Below, piece by piece: positions 1 to 5,852 of a DNA stretch of 22,301 nucleotides. The notes under the pieces are model-generated. The model saw nothing but the letters and a program-made list of their open reading frames with translations, had not been told where the DNA came from and did not search any database. Position 1 is the first letter of the stretch, and each line of letters begins with the position of its first letter. The stretch comes from SM23-73-3 sp964580215 (GTDB lineage Bacteria > Zixibacteria > MSB-5A5 > SM1-73), in assembly GCA_964580215.1 (NCBI GenBank), contig CAZOJT010000049.1:1-22301 (forward strand), given 5' to 3'. The position numbers and the translations under genes are program-made.

Positions 1-111
1 AAAGAGAAGCCGGTATTTCACAAATCTCTTTACGGAGACTTCAATCCGGTAACCAGGCGAATTTCAAAAGAAGAGAGATTGAAAAAGGTGGAAGCTCTGC
101 TTACACCGTAA
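1..111 (+). CDS. C-terminal end of an unidentified protein (5' truncated)
   Basis: An open frame enters from the left edge and ends at TAA 109-111, giving 36 residues. The tail is charged, with a helix-like stretch (ISKEERLKKVEALL) after an aromatic segment (LYGDFNPVTRR). I do not recognise the family and see no motif. It lies 35 bases before the peroxiredoxin start, on the same strand, so it may be the upstream gene of the same transcription unit. The reading frame is certain; the function is unknown. Confidence 0.5.
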   Translation, partial: KEKPVFHKSLYGDFNPVTRRISKEERLKKVEALLTP

Positions 112-146
112 CCAGGTATGGTCCTCAAACACTAAGGAGGAGCAAA

Positions 147-608
147 ATGGCAAAAGTTGGTGAGCAAGCCAAGGATTTTACCCTAAAGGACCAGAACGAG
201 AAGGAGTTCAAACTGTCAGACCATAAAGGGAAGAAGGTTTTACTCTCCTTTCATCCGTTGGCATGGACAGATGTCTGTGCCAAGCAGATGAAATCTCTGG
301 AGGACAACAAGGCTGCTTTTGATTCCCTCAACACCGTAGCAGTCGGTCTGAGCGTCGATTCTATACCGTCCAAGAAGGCTTGGGCAGATAGTTTGGGAAT
401 AAAGGATACCTCGCTTTTGGCGGATTTCTGGCTGCACGGAGAGGTGGCAAAGCTTTTCGGTATTTTCCGGGAGAAAAACGGATTTTCGGAGAGGGCGAAT
501 ATAGTGGTGGATGAAAATGGGAAAATAGTATTCTTCAATACCTACCCAATAAGCCAGTTGCCTGATATAAATGAAATAATAGATTTCCTGAAGAATCTAA
601 AAAGGTAG
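147..608 (+). CDS. Peroxiredoxin, AhpC/TSA family, 1-Cys type
   Basis: Thiol peroxidase that reduces hydrogen or organic peroxides in the cytoplasm. The 153-residue protein is a complete thioredoxin-fold redoxin: a VGEQAKDFTLKD start, KKVLLSFHPLAWTDVC around residues 29-44, and an FFNTYPISQLPDI end. Cys44 is the peroxidatic residue, in the PLAWTxVC variant of the usual PxxxTxxC motif. It is the only cysteine in the protein, so no resolving cysteine is encoded and recycling must use an external thiol or another protein. The ATG has a strong AGGAGG seven bases upstream. The gene precedes tusA and a dsrE-like gene and opens the peroxide-defence and sulfur block. Confidence 0.93.
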   Translation: MAKVGEQAKDFTLKDQNEKEFKLSDHKGKKVLLSFHPLAWTDVCAKQMKSLEDNKAAFDSLNTVAVGLSVDSIPSKKAWADSLGIKDTSLLADFWLHGEVAKLFGIFREKNGFSERANIVVDENGKIVFFNTYPISQLPDINEIIDFLKNLKR

Positions 609-676
609 CTGATGGGAAATGGTTGATATCGGTGATTTGGCTCTGGGTTGTCGACATTGAAATGGAGATGGCGACG

Positions 677-919
677 ATGAGTTCAGATATTGTTCCGGAC
701 GCAGAACTGGATTGTGTCGGGCTCTTTTGCCCCATGCCGATCGCCATGACGAAAGAAGAGATCGACAAGATCGAGGTTGGGCAGGTGTTGAAAGTAGAGG
801 CAGACGACCCGGCGGCAGAAGAAGATATCAAACGATGGGCCAAGAGGACCGGACACGAAATTCTTAAATTCAAAAAAGAGGGGACGATTTTAACTTTTTT
901 TATAAAACGCATGAAATAA
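677..919 (+). CDS. tusA: TusA/SirA-family sulfur carrier protein
   Basis: Small sulfur-relay protein of the TusA family, which carries sulfur as a persulfide between desulfurases or rhodaneses and acceptors. From ATG 677 the product is 80 residues, the usual family length. It shows the LDCVGLFCPMPIAM signature; Cys18 of the CPxP motif is the acceptor cysteine. Cys13, just before it, is an additional cysteine. ATG 677 is chosen because GGAG at 664-667 is well spaced from it. Two more in-frame ATGs (662, 668) and a TTG (623) would add a hydrophobic extension not expected in TusA. It sits between the 1-Cys peroxiredoxin and a DsrE-like gene, ahead of iscS/iscU-like genes, which suggests sulfur delivery to Fe-S assembly. 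Confidence 0.88.
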   Translation: MSSDIVPDAELDCVGLFCPMPIAMTKEEIDKIEVGQVLKVEADDPAAEEDIKRWAKRTGHEILKFKKEGTILTFFIKRMK

Positions 920-975
920 ATTAGATTAGATAAATCAGATAACCTGTTTTTGAGAAGGAACACGGGAGACATAGA

Positions 976-1338
976 ATGAAAGACGAAAAATCAATTCTGT
1001 ATGTGCAGACCAGCGATGAGCCGGAAAGGCAATATTCGCCTCTGGTTTTGGCGCAAACCGCCAAGGCGATGGATCTCAACCCCAAAGTTTATTATTTAGG
1101 CCAGGGATTAAAAATGCTGATTCCCGGAGAAGCTGAGAAGATAAAACTGGGGGCTTTTCCCACTGTTGCGGAGATGATCCAAAAGACTCTGGAAATGGGA
1201 ATTGAAATATACGTGTGTGAAGCGTCCAAGCAGATGCTTGGTTGGGAAAAGGTGGAACTGATACCGGGAGTGAAAATAGTAGGCGCGGCAACCTTAAACG
1301 ATCTGGCACTGGATGCAGGTGCAACCATGTGGTTTTGA
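976..1338 (+). CDS. DsrE-like family protein
   Basis: Predicted cytoplasmic sulfur-relay partner. The 120-residue protein has a DsrE/DsrF-like alpha/beta pattern: strand ILYVQTSDE, helix SPLVLAQTAKAMDL, strand PKVYYLGQGLKML, a helical stretch, then strand IEIYVCEAS and a GAATLNDLALDAGAT ending. Cys81 after the third strand is the only cysteine and lies where DsrE2/DsrE3-type proteins carry the sulfur-binding cysteine. The ATG is preceded by GGGAG at 963-967. DsrE and TusA are known partners in sulfur transfer, and here they are adjacent and co-directional. Which DsrE subfamily it belongs to cannot be settled by eye. Confidence 0.85.
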   Translation: MKDEKSILYVQTSDEPERQYSPLVLAQTAKAMDLNPKVYYLGQGLKMLIPGEAEKIKLGAFPTVAEMIQKTLEMGIEIYVCEASKQMLGWEKVELIPGVKIVGAATLNDLALDAGATMWF

Positions 1339-1388
1339 TTTGAGGGGAAGAAAAGATTTGACTTTATAGGATATAAGTGTTGATTGAA

Positions 1389-1435
1389 AAGATGGCGACT
1401 TCTTTCGACTCGACTCCAGATTCTGACGCCATCTT
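1389..1435 (+). promoter_or_regulatory. Hairpin in the leader of the iscS-like gene
   Basis: AAGATGGCG (1389-1397) and CGCCATCTT (1427-1435) form a perfect 9-bp stem with a 29-base loop. It lies just upstream of the ribosome-binding site (GGAGG, 1443-1447) of the iscS-like gene. It could modulate translation or mRNA stability. An in-frame GTG at 1377 means the region could instead be coding, but the homologous start is at 1455. Role unproven. Confidence 0.3.
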
Positions 1436-1454
1436 CCCATTCGGAGGTATGCCT

Positions 1455-2609
1455 ATGAAAAGGATATACTTAGATCACGCATCAGCCATGCCCGTAGATC
1501 CCCGGGTATTGGCTTTTGCCGAACGGTATCTTAAAAGTGATTTTGGAAATCCCTCCTCTCTCCATTCGGCAGGATTGACCGCCAAAACGGCCATCGAGGA
1601 TGCCAGGAAAAAAGTTGCAGAGCTTATTAATGCGGAGAAGGAAACCTGTATTATCTTTACCAGTGGCGCAACCGAATCCAACAACTTAGCCATAAAAGGA
1701 ACCGCACTCAGGAACACGGGAAAGGGTAAAAAAGTTGCAGCCAGCGCCATAGAACACATCTCGGTTATCAATCCCATAAAAGAGCTTCAGAAGAGTGGCT
1801 TCGAACTGACCATCATACCGGTGGACTCAACCGGCATAGTGGATTTAGCAAGACTCGACGATAGTTTGACCAGAGAGACCACCTTAACCTCGATAATGTA
1901 TGCCAACAACGAAATAGGCACGATAGAGCTTATCAAAAAGATAAGCGAGATAGTTCACCAGGAGGGTTTGTATTTACACGTGGATGCAACGGCTGCTGCT
2001 GGGCGTATACCCATAGACGTGCAAAATGATGGGATAGATTTGTTAACGCTATCGTCCAACGACATGTACGGTCCTCAAGGGGCTGGTGCATTGTATATCA
2101 AACCGGGGGTAAGGCTTCAGACTGTCCTTCCCGGAGGTGGACAGGAACGGGGCTTAAGGTCCGGGACAGAGAACATATTCGCCATTGCAGGAATGGGGGA
2201 AGCGGCAAGGATAGCAAAGAAGGAGATGAGTCAGGAAAGTGAGAGGCTTAAGGAAATTAGGGATGCACTCATCGAAGAGATCACAAAGATCGACGAATCG
2301 TATCTCACCGGTCACCCAACTCAAAGGTTGCCTCACCACGCAAGTTTTCGGTTCAGCGGCATAGAAGGCGAGAGCATACTTTTGAATATGGACATGAGGC
2401 ACGGCATACAGATATCCACCGGGTCTGCTTGTTCTTCTAAGACATTGGAGCCCTCACACGTTCTTCTGGCAATAGGCTTAAAACACGAAGAGGCACACGG
2501 TTCCATGGTTATAACCCTGGGACGATCGAATAAACTTGAAGAGGTACCTCAAATCACAAAAGCGGTTAAAGAAACCATTGAAAGGTTGAGGCAACTTTCA
2601 CCACTGTAA
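1455..2609 (+). CDS. iscS: IscS/NifS-like protein lacking the PLP-binding lysine
   Basis: Fold-type I PLP-enzyme homologue of cysteine desulfurase, 384 residues, a normal length. Conserved blocks include SGATESNNLAI (70-80), EHISVINP (100-107), YANNEIGTIE (149-158), RSGTENI (235-241) and STGSACSSK (321-329), with the sulfur-carrying Cys326. The PLP site is altered: the usual S-x-HK-xxGPKG reads SSNDMYGPQG, putting Asn202-Asp203 where His-Lys should be, and the Gln of DAxQ is Ala180. Archaeoglobus fulgidus IscS is the described precedent: it has Asp in place of this lysine and serves as a cluster-assembly partner of IscU without normal desulfurase activity. GGAGG at 1443-1447 decides for ATG 1455 over GTG 1377 and ATG 1449. 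The iscU-like gene follows after 19 bases. It is probably a scaffold or persulfide-relay protein rather than an active desulfurase. Confidence 0.9.
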   Translation: MKRIYLDHASAMPVDPRVLAFAERYLKSDFGNPSSLHSAGLTAKTAIEDARKKVAELINAEKETCIIFTSGATESNNLAIKGTALRNTGKGKKVAASAIEHISVINPIKELQKSGFELTIIPVDSTGIVDLARLDDSLTRETTLTSIMYANNEIGTIELIKKISEIVHQEGLYLHVDATAAAGRIPIDVQNDGIDLLTLSSNDMYGPQGAGALYIKPGVRLQTVLPGGGQERGLRSGTENIFAIAGMGEAARIAKKEMSQESERLKEIRDALIEEITKIDESYLTGHPTQRLPHHASFRFSGIEGESILLNMDMRHGIQISTGSACSSKTLEPSHVLLAIGLKHEEAHGSMVITLGRSNKLEEVPQITKAVKETIERLRQLSPL

Positions 2610-2628
2610 AACAAGGGGTGTGATTTAT

Positions 2629-3027
2629 ATGGCAGATATAGGTTATAGCAAAAAGGTGTTGGAGCATTTCATGAATCCGAGGAATGTGGGGAGTATAAAA
2701 GACGCTGATGGATATGGAAAGGTGGGGAACCCGGTCTGCGGAGACCTGATGGAAATGTACATTAAAGTAAAGGACGATATCATCACCGACATAAAGTTCA
2801 AAACGTTTGGTTGTGGTTCAGCCATTGCCACCAGCAGCATGACGACCGAGATGGCAAAAGGGATGCACGTGGATGAGGCCTTAAAACTGACCCGCAACGA
2901 CGTGGCTACCGAACTTGAAGGCTTACCTCCCGCCAAGATGCATTGTTCCAATCTGGCGGCGGATGCCCTTCACGCGGCAATTAAAGATTATAAGAAGAAA
3001 GGAGGCGAAACAAAAGAGGACCAATGA
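2629..3027 (+). CDS. iscU: Fe-S cluster scaffold protein, IscU/NifU-N type
   Basis: Scaffold on which [2Fe-2S] clusters are built before transfer to apo-proteins. The 132-residue protein carries the three conserved cysteine sites: GNPVCGD with the neighbouring Asp, FGCGSAIATSS, and MHCSNLAADAL. The motif before the third cysteine is LPPAK-MHCS, close to the HscA-binding LPPVK of IscU. ATG 2629 is used because AAGGGG at 2613-2618 is suitably placed; a GTG at 2620 would add three residues. Its wording (MHCSNLAADAL, IATSSMTTEMAKG) resembles the archaeal-type IscU that pairs with Lys-less IscS, which agrees with the gene just upstream. No hscA, hscB or fdx gene is nearby. Confidence 0.95.
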   Translation: MADIGYSKKVLEHFMNPRNVGSIKDADGYGKVGNPVCGDLMEMYIKVKDDIITDIKFKTFGCGSAIATSSMTTEMAKGMHVDEALKLTRNDVATELEGLPPAKMHCSNLAADALHAAIKDYKKKGGETKEDQ

Positions 3028-3040
3028 AACATGGATCTGC

Positions 3041-3076
3041 ACAAGAAAAGACGTTCACTCATACTTTTTTTCTTGT
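3041..3076 (+). terminator. Possible terminator after iscU
   Basis: ACAAGAAAA (3041-3049) pairs with TTTTCTTGT (3068-3076) over 9 bp with an 18-base loop, shortly after the iscU stop. The stem is AT-rich and no clean U-run follows, so it is weak as an intrinsic terminator. It marks the end of the sulfur/Fe-S block before the next gene's own ribosome-binding site. Confidence 0.3.
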
Positions 3077-3137
3077 CGTTCTTATTGCTGATTGAATAAA
3101 ACATTAATCGGGTTAAACAAACACGGGAGGTAATAAT

Positions 3138-3629
3138 ATGACTGACGAACAAAAGTATTCGTTAGAAGAATGTCATAAGAAGTTTGCAGTTGATTCTTTT
3201 AATCTGGTTTGGAGTCTCTTGGATAAAAAAGACAGAACCAAACAAGAAGATGATAAGATGGTTCATGCTGCTCATGCTTCGCGTTTCCATTGGGGTGAGA
3301 TTGGAACAGTTGTGGAGTTTGAAAGAGGCGAATGGCAGGTTTCGCGTGTGTATTCGGTTCTGAATCGCCCCCAAGGCGCACTCTATCACGCCAAGAGATG
3401 TTTGGAAATCTGCGAAAGAAACAATATTGGAGATTTTGACATTGCCTTTGCCTATGAAGCCATGGCAAGAGCAAATGCCGCTTTAGGGGAAAAGTCGGAG
3501 TGTGAAAAATACATTAAATTAGCAAAAGAAGCAGGAGAGAAGATAAAGGGAAAAGAGGACAAAGATATTTTCTTCAAGGACCTTGAATCAGGCCCCTGGT
3601 ATGGCATGAAGTGGCGCGCTGATCTATGA
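3138..3629 (+). CDS. Conserved hypothetical protein, TPR-like helical repeat
   Basis: 163-residue soluble protein with no signal peptide. It is almost wholly helical. It contains an invariant-looking core (HAAHASRFHWGEIG, then FERGEWQVSRVYSVL), followed by helix pairs RPQGALYHAKRCLEICERN and DFDIAFAYEAMARANAALG with tetratricopeptide spacing, suggesting a small TPR-type protein-binding fold. The Trp/His-rich N-terminal helix is unusual for plain TPRs. I recognise the pattern as a recurrent bacterial hypothetical family but know no function. GGGAGG at 3125-3130 supports ATG 3138. The gene is co-directional with the redox genes, with gaps of about 110 bases upstream and more than 400 downstream. 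Confidence 0.8.
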   Translation: MTDEQKYSLEECHKKFAVDSFNLVWSLLDKKDRTKQEDDKMVHAAHASRFHWGEIGTVVEFERGEWQVSRVYSVLNRPQGALYHAKRCLEICERNNIGDFDIAFAYEAMARANAALGEKSECEKYIKLAKEAGEKIKGKEDKDIFFKDLESGPWYGMKWRADL

Positions 3630-3693
3630 GCTTGCTTCCAGGGGAAAAGGTTTAGAGGAGTATTCAAAAAATAACCTTAAACGAAAGGGATAA

Positions 3694-3942
3694 GTTTCAA
3701 AGCCAGAATACTACCCTTGTCCATTCCCCGATTTGCTCACCTTCCATGATGCGCCGACTGTGATCGAGCAGAAGCTGTTTTTGATGTTTCTTAAGCATCG
3801 GATGAGAACCTTCCAGGGGACCTTCCACGCCAACCCGGATTATGCCCTCTGGTATGGCTGGAGCGAGATGCAACGGGACTTAACAGAGATAAAAACAATG
3901 GCTGAAGAGTTACGGAGAGTCAACCAAGCTAAGAAAAAGTGA
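3694..3942 (+). pseudogene. Gene fragment without a start codon
   Basis: The frame is open from after a stop at 3691-3693 to the stop ending at 3942 and reads like a real protein: it starts around KPEYYPCPFPDLLTFHD, continues with EQKLFLMFLKHRMRTFQGTF, and ends NPDYALWYGWSEMQRDL plus a charged helix. The only start is TTG 3733, which lies inside the conserved-looking stretch and has no ribosome-binding site. It is therefore most likely the 3' remnant of a larger gene. The FHANPDYALWYGW segment followed by a long terminal helix is faintly like the C-terminus of multihaem cytochromes of the hydroxylamine-oxidoreductase type, but no CxxCH remains, so that is a weak guess. Confidence 0.45.
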
Positions 3943-3968
3943 AATACAAAATTTCAGTTGCATGAGAG

Positions 3969-4033
3969 CGTATCTGGCAAGACTGTTTCGCGCCTTATGC
4001 CAAATTCAGTCTTTGGTCTGGGCTTCAGATACG
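3969..4033. repeat. Nested inverted repeat upstream of superoxide reductase
   Basis: Two nested stems: CGTATCTG (3969-3976) with CAGATACG (4026-4033), and AAGACTG (3979-3985) with CAGTCTT (4007-4013). It ends about 25 bases before the ribosome-binding site of the superoxide reductase gene. It could be a small palindromic repeat or a leader structure; no second copy is visible in this window. Confidence 0.45.
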
Positions 4034-4071
4034 TTCGGAGTTCATAATTCCACAAAAAAGGAGGTGTTAAG

Positions 4072-4452
4072 ATGACCGAAAGATTGCAGGTCTACAAGTG
4101 CGAAATCTGCGGGAACATTGTGGAGGTTTTGCACACAGGTGTGGGAGAGTTGGTCTGTTGCGGTCAACCCATGAAGCTCATGCAAGCACAGACAGAGGAG
4201 CAGGGTAAGGAGAAGCACGTTCCCGTGATCGAGAAGACGGATAAGGGAGTTAAGGTCAAGGTTGGCTCGGTGCCGCATCCCATGGAGGAAAAGCATTATA
4301 TTGAGTGGGTGGCACTTGACACTGAGCGGGGAGTCTTCAGGAAGTTTTTGAGTCCTATTGAGCAGCCGGAGGCAGAGTTTGAAATTAAAGAAGGCATCCT
4401 AGGAACAAGGGAATACTGTAATATTCATGGGCTGTGGACCACCAAAAAGTAA
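4072..4452 (+). CDS. dfx: Superoxide reductase, 2Fe desulfoferrodoxin
   Basis: Reduces superoxide to hydrogen peroxide without making oxygen, typical of anaerobes; rubredoxin or rubrerythrin usually supplies electrons. All ligands are present at the classical positions in the 126-residue protein. The desulforedoxin-type centre I uses Cys10, Cys13, Cys29 and Cys30. The catalytic centre II uses His49, His69, His75, Cys116 and His119, with Glu47-Lys48 beside the open iron site. Length and numbering match the Desulfovibrio enzyme. AAGGAGG upstream of ATG 4072 is strong. The next gene, a ferritin-like protein, follows after 14 bases with its ribosome-binding site directly behind this stop, so the two are cotranscribed. 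Confidence 0.97.
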   Translation: MTERLQVYKCEICGNIVEVLHTGVGELVCCGQPMKLMQAQTEEQGKEKHVPVIEKTDKGVKVKVGSVPHPMEEKHYIEWVALDTERGVFRKFLSPIEQPEAEFEIKEGILGTREYCNIHGLWTTKK

Positions 4453-4466
4453 AGGAGGTAAAAAAG

Positions 4467-4886
4467 ATGGCGTCAAAGGAATTACAAGATATGCTGAACA
4501 AAGGTATAGCCAGGGAAATTCAGGTTTCCATTCAGTATATGTGGCAGCATGTTTTGTGGAAAGGGGTGAAGGGATTTGCTGTGAAGGATGAACTGAAAGA
4601 GATAGCCATAACCGAAATGAAGCATGCGGAAGCCATAGCCGAAAGGCTGGCATATCTCGGTGGTACACCCACGACAAAACCCGATCCTATCTTTGTTGGA
4701 GAAAACTTAAAAGAAATGCTGGAGCTAGACAAGAAGGCTGAGGAAGACGCCATAGCGCTGTATAGACAAACTATTGAGATGGCTCAAAAAGAGGGTGATA
4801 CAACCACAGCCCGGTTGTTCCGGCAGATTCTCTCAGATGAAGAAGAGCATCACGATATTTTCTCAGGTTTGCTTGAGGAAGTTTAG
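4467..4886 (+). CDS. Bacterioferritin-like diiron protein
   Basis: Ferritin-like four-helix protein, 139 residues, slightly shorter than bacterioferritin (about 158). Predicted diiron ligands fit the bacterioferritin pattern: Glu17 in AREIQ, Glu50 and His53 in ITEMKHAE, Glu92 or Glu93 in KKAEEDAI, Glu125 and His128 in SDEEEHH. Position 52, where bacterioferritin has the haem-ligating Met, is Lys, but Met51 is adjacent, so haem binding is uncertain. ATG 4467 is chosen because AGGAGG (4453-4458) lies directly behind the superoxide reductase stop; a GTG at 4434 would overlap that gene. It probably stores or oxidises iron, limiting Fenton chemistry alongside superoxide reductase. Confidence 0.9.
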   Translation: MASKELQDMLNKGIAREIQVSIQYMWQHVLWKGVKGFAVKDELKEIAITEMKHAEAIAERLAYLGGTPTTKPDPIFVGENLKEMLELDKKAEEDAIALYRQTIEMAQKEGDTTTARLFRQILSDEEEHHDIFSGLLEEV

Positions 4887-4939
4887 GAGTTGATTGGGTA
4901 GCCGTTGTGTCCGAGCAGATACCAGACCATTTCCTTTGA

Positions 4940-5007
4940 CACAGCGGCTATCACAATCGAAAATATCAATTCTGCTAAGAATAATTTGAGCGAAAACTTA
5001 AGGAGAA
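4940..5007 (+). promoter_or_regulatory. Duplicated leader element, copy A (before Sec-peroxiredoxin)
   Basis: About 70 bases running from AGCGGCTATCACAATCGA to GCGAAAACTTAAGGAG. They closely match a second copy at 5783-5852. A TTGACA-like box lies at 4936-4941 at its left edge, and the right edge holds the AAGGAG of the peroxiredoxin start at 5013. Conservation of a non-coding stretch before two redox genes suggests a shared promoter or regulator site; no regulator can be named. Confidence 0.45.
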
Positions 5008-5012
5008 GTGAC

Positions 5013-5729
5013 ATGACTGAACCAAAGGATTCATGTGTAAAACCGGCACGAGGACCAATCGGTGTGCCGGAGACAAAGGTGCCCCAAGCGATACAAATTC
5101 AAGAACAAAAGGAGGAACAAAAGATGATGGCTCGAGTTGGCAAACCAGCCCCGGACTTTGAGGCCAGTGCCTTTGTGAACGGGGGTTTCGACAACGTCAA
5201 ACTCTCAGACTACAAAGGTAAATGGGTAGTTGTGTGCTTCTACCCTGGCGATTTCACCTTCGTTTGACCGACGGAATTGGCGGCAGTTGCCTCCAAACAC
5301 GAGGAACTCAAAGCGCTGGGAGTGCAAGTATTGGCAATGAGCACCGATAGCCGTTTCACTCATAAGATTTGGCAGGAAGAGGAACTCTCCAAAATGGTTT
5401 CGGGTGGAGTGCCGTTTCCCATGTTATCGGATGCCGGTGGGCGCATCGGGAGAGTATACGGGGTTTATGATGAGGAAGCCGGTGTTAATATCAGGGGGCG
5501 TTTCCTGATCGACCCGGATGGGGTGATTCAAGCCATGGAGGTTCTGACTCCTTCGGTAGGTCGAAACGTGGCAGAATTGATCCGGCAGATCAAAGCATTC
5601 CAGCATGTACGTAAAACCGGGGAGGCCACACCCTCTGGCTGGCAACCAGGCAAGGTGACTTTAAAGCCCGGTCCGAACCTAGTGGGCAAGGTATGGGAAG
5701 TTTGGAAGCCCGAGGAGGCCTTCCAATAA
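5013..5729 (+). CDS. Selenocysteine-containing peroxiredoxin (UGA at 5265-5267 read as Sec)
   Basis: AhpC/Prx1-type peroxiredoxin in which the peroxidatic residue is encoded by in-frame TGA: FYPGDFTFV-U-PTEL, where relatives have Cys. The same frame continues without interruption to the end of a full Prx domain (LSDAGGRIGRVYGVYDEEAG, RGRFLIDPDG, LTPSVGRNVAELIRQIKA, PSGWQPG). Translation through UGA gives 238 residues with Sec85. A SECIS-like hairpin follows at 5279-5294. The usual resolving-Cys motif VCPAGW reads ATPSGW, so no canonical resolving residue exists. ATG 5013 has AAGGAG seven bases upstream; ATG 5124/5127 with GGAGG at 5111-5115 is an equally good alternative that removes a 37-residue N-terminal extension. 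SelA, SelB and tRNA-Sec are not in the window but are required. Confidence 0.9.
5279..5294 (+). promoter_or_regulatory. Bacterial SECIS-like hairpin
   Basis: Twelve bases after the UGA, GGCGGC-AGUU-GCCUCC folds into a 6-position stem with one C-U mismatch and a 4-base loop. Counting the U of UGA as 1, the loop G-U-U lies at positions 22-24, close to the G23-U24 apical pair recognised by SelB in E. coli fdhF. Stem length, distance and loop agree with known bacterial SECIS rules. It lies inside the coding sequence, as bacterial SECIS elements do. Confidence 0.75.
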
Positions 5730-5782
5730 AGATGAAAATGAGGAACAGCATCGTTGAATTATTAAAAACACACTTCCCGCGG

Positions 5783-5852
5783 CATAGCGGCTATCATAAT
5801 CGAGATTTTCAGTTTTGCTTACAATAATTAAAGCGAAAGCGTAAGAAGAAAA
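5783..5852 (+). promoter_or_regulatory. Duplicated leader element, copy B
   Basis: Matches copy A at 4940-5007 over about 70 bases (AGCGGCTATCATAATCGAG ... AATAATTAAAGCGAAAGCG). It would be expected to sit directly before the ferritin-like gene at 6130, but the MITE-like element at 5853-6099 begins exactly where it ends. Probable promoter or leader, now separated from its gene by about 250 bases. Confidence 0.4.

Noticed and set aside
1377..1454. N-terminal extension of the IscS-like protein from GTG 1377
   Set aside because: GGAGG at 1443-1447 is correctly spaced only for ATG 1455, and the family begins there; the upstream part forms a hairpin.
3024..3095. 23-codon ORF overlapping the iscU stop (ATGA)
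   Set aside because: Very short, no ribosome-binding site, coincides with the inverted repeat that may be a terminator.
5265..5267. Premature stop making the second peroxiredoxin a pseudogene
   Set aside because: The stop is UGA at exactly the catalytic cysteine position, both sides are intact and a SECIS-like hairpin follows; selenocysteine is the better explanation.
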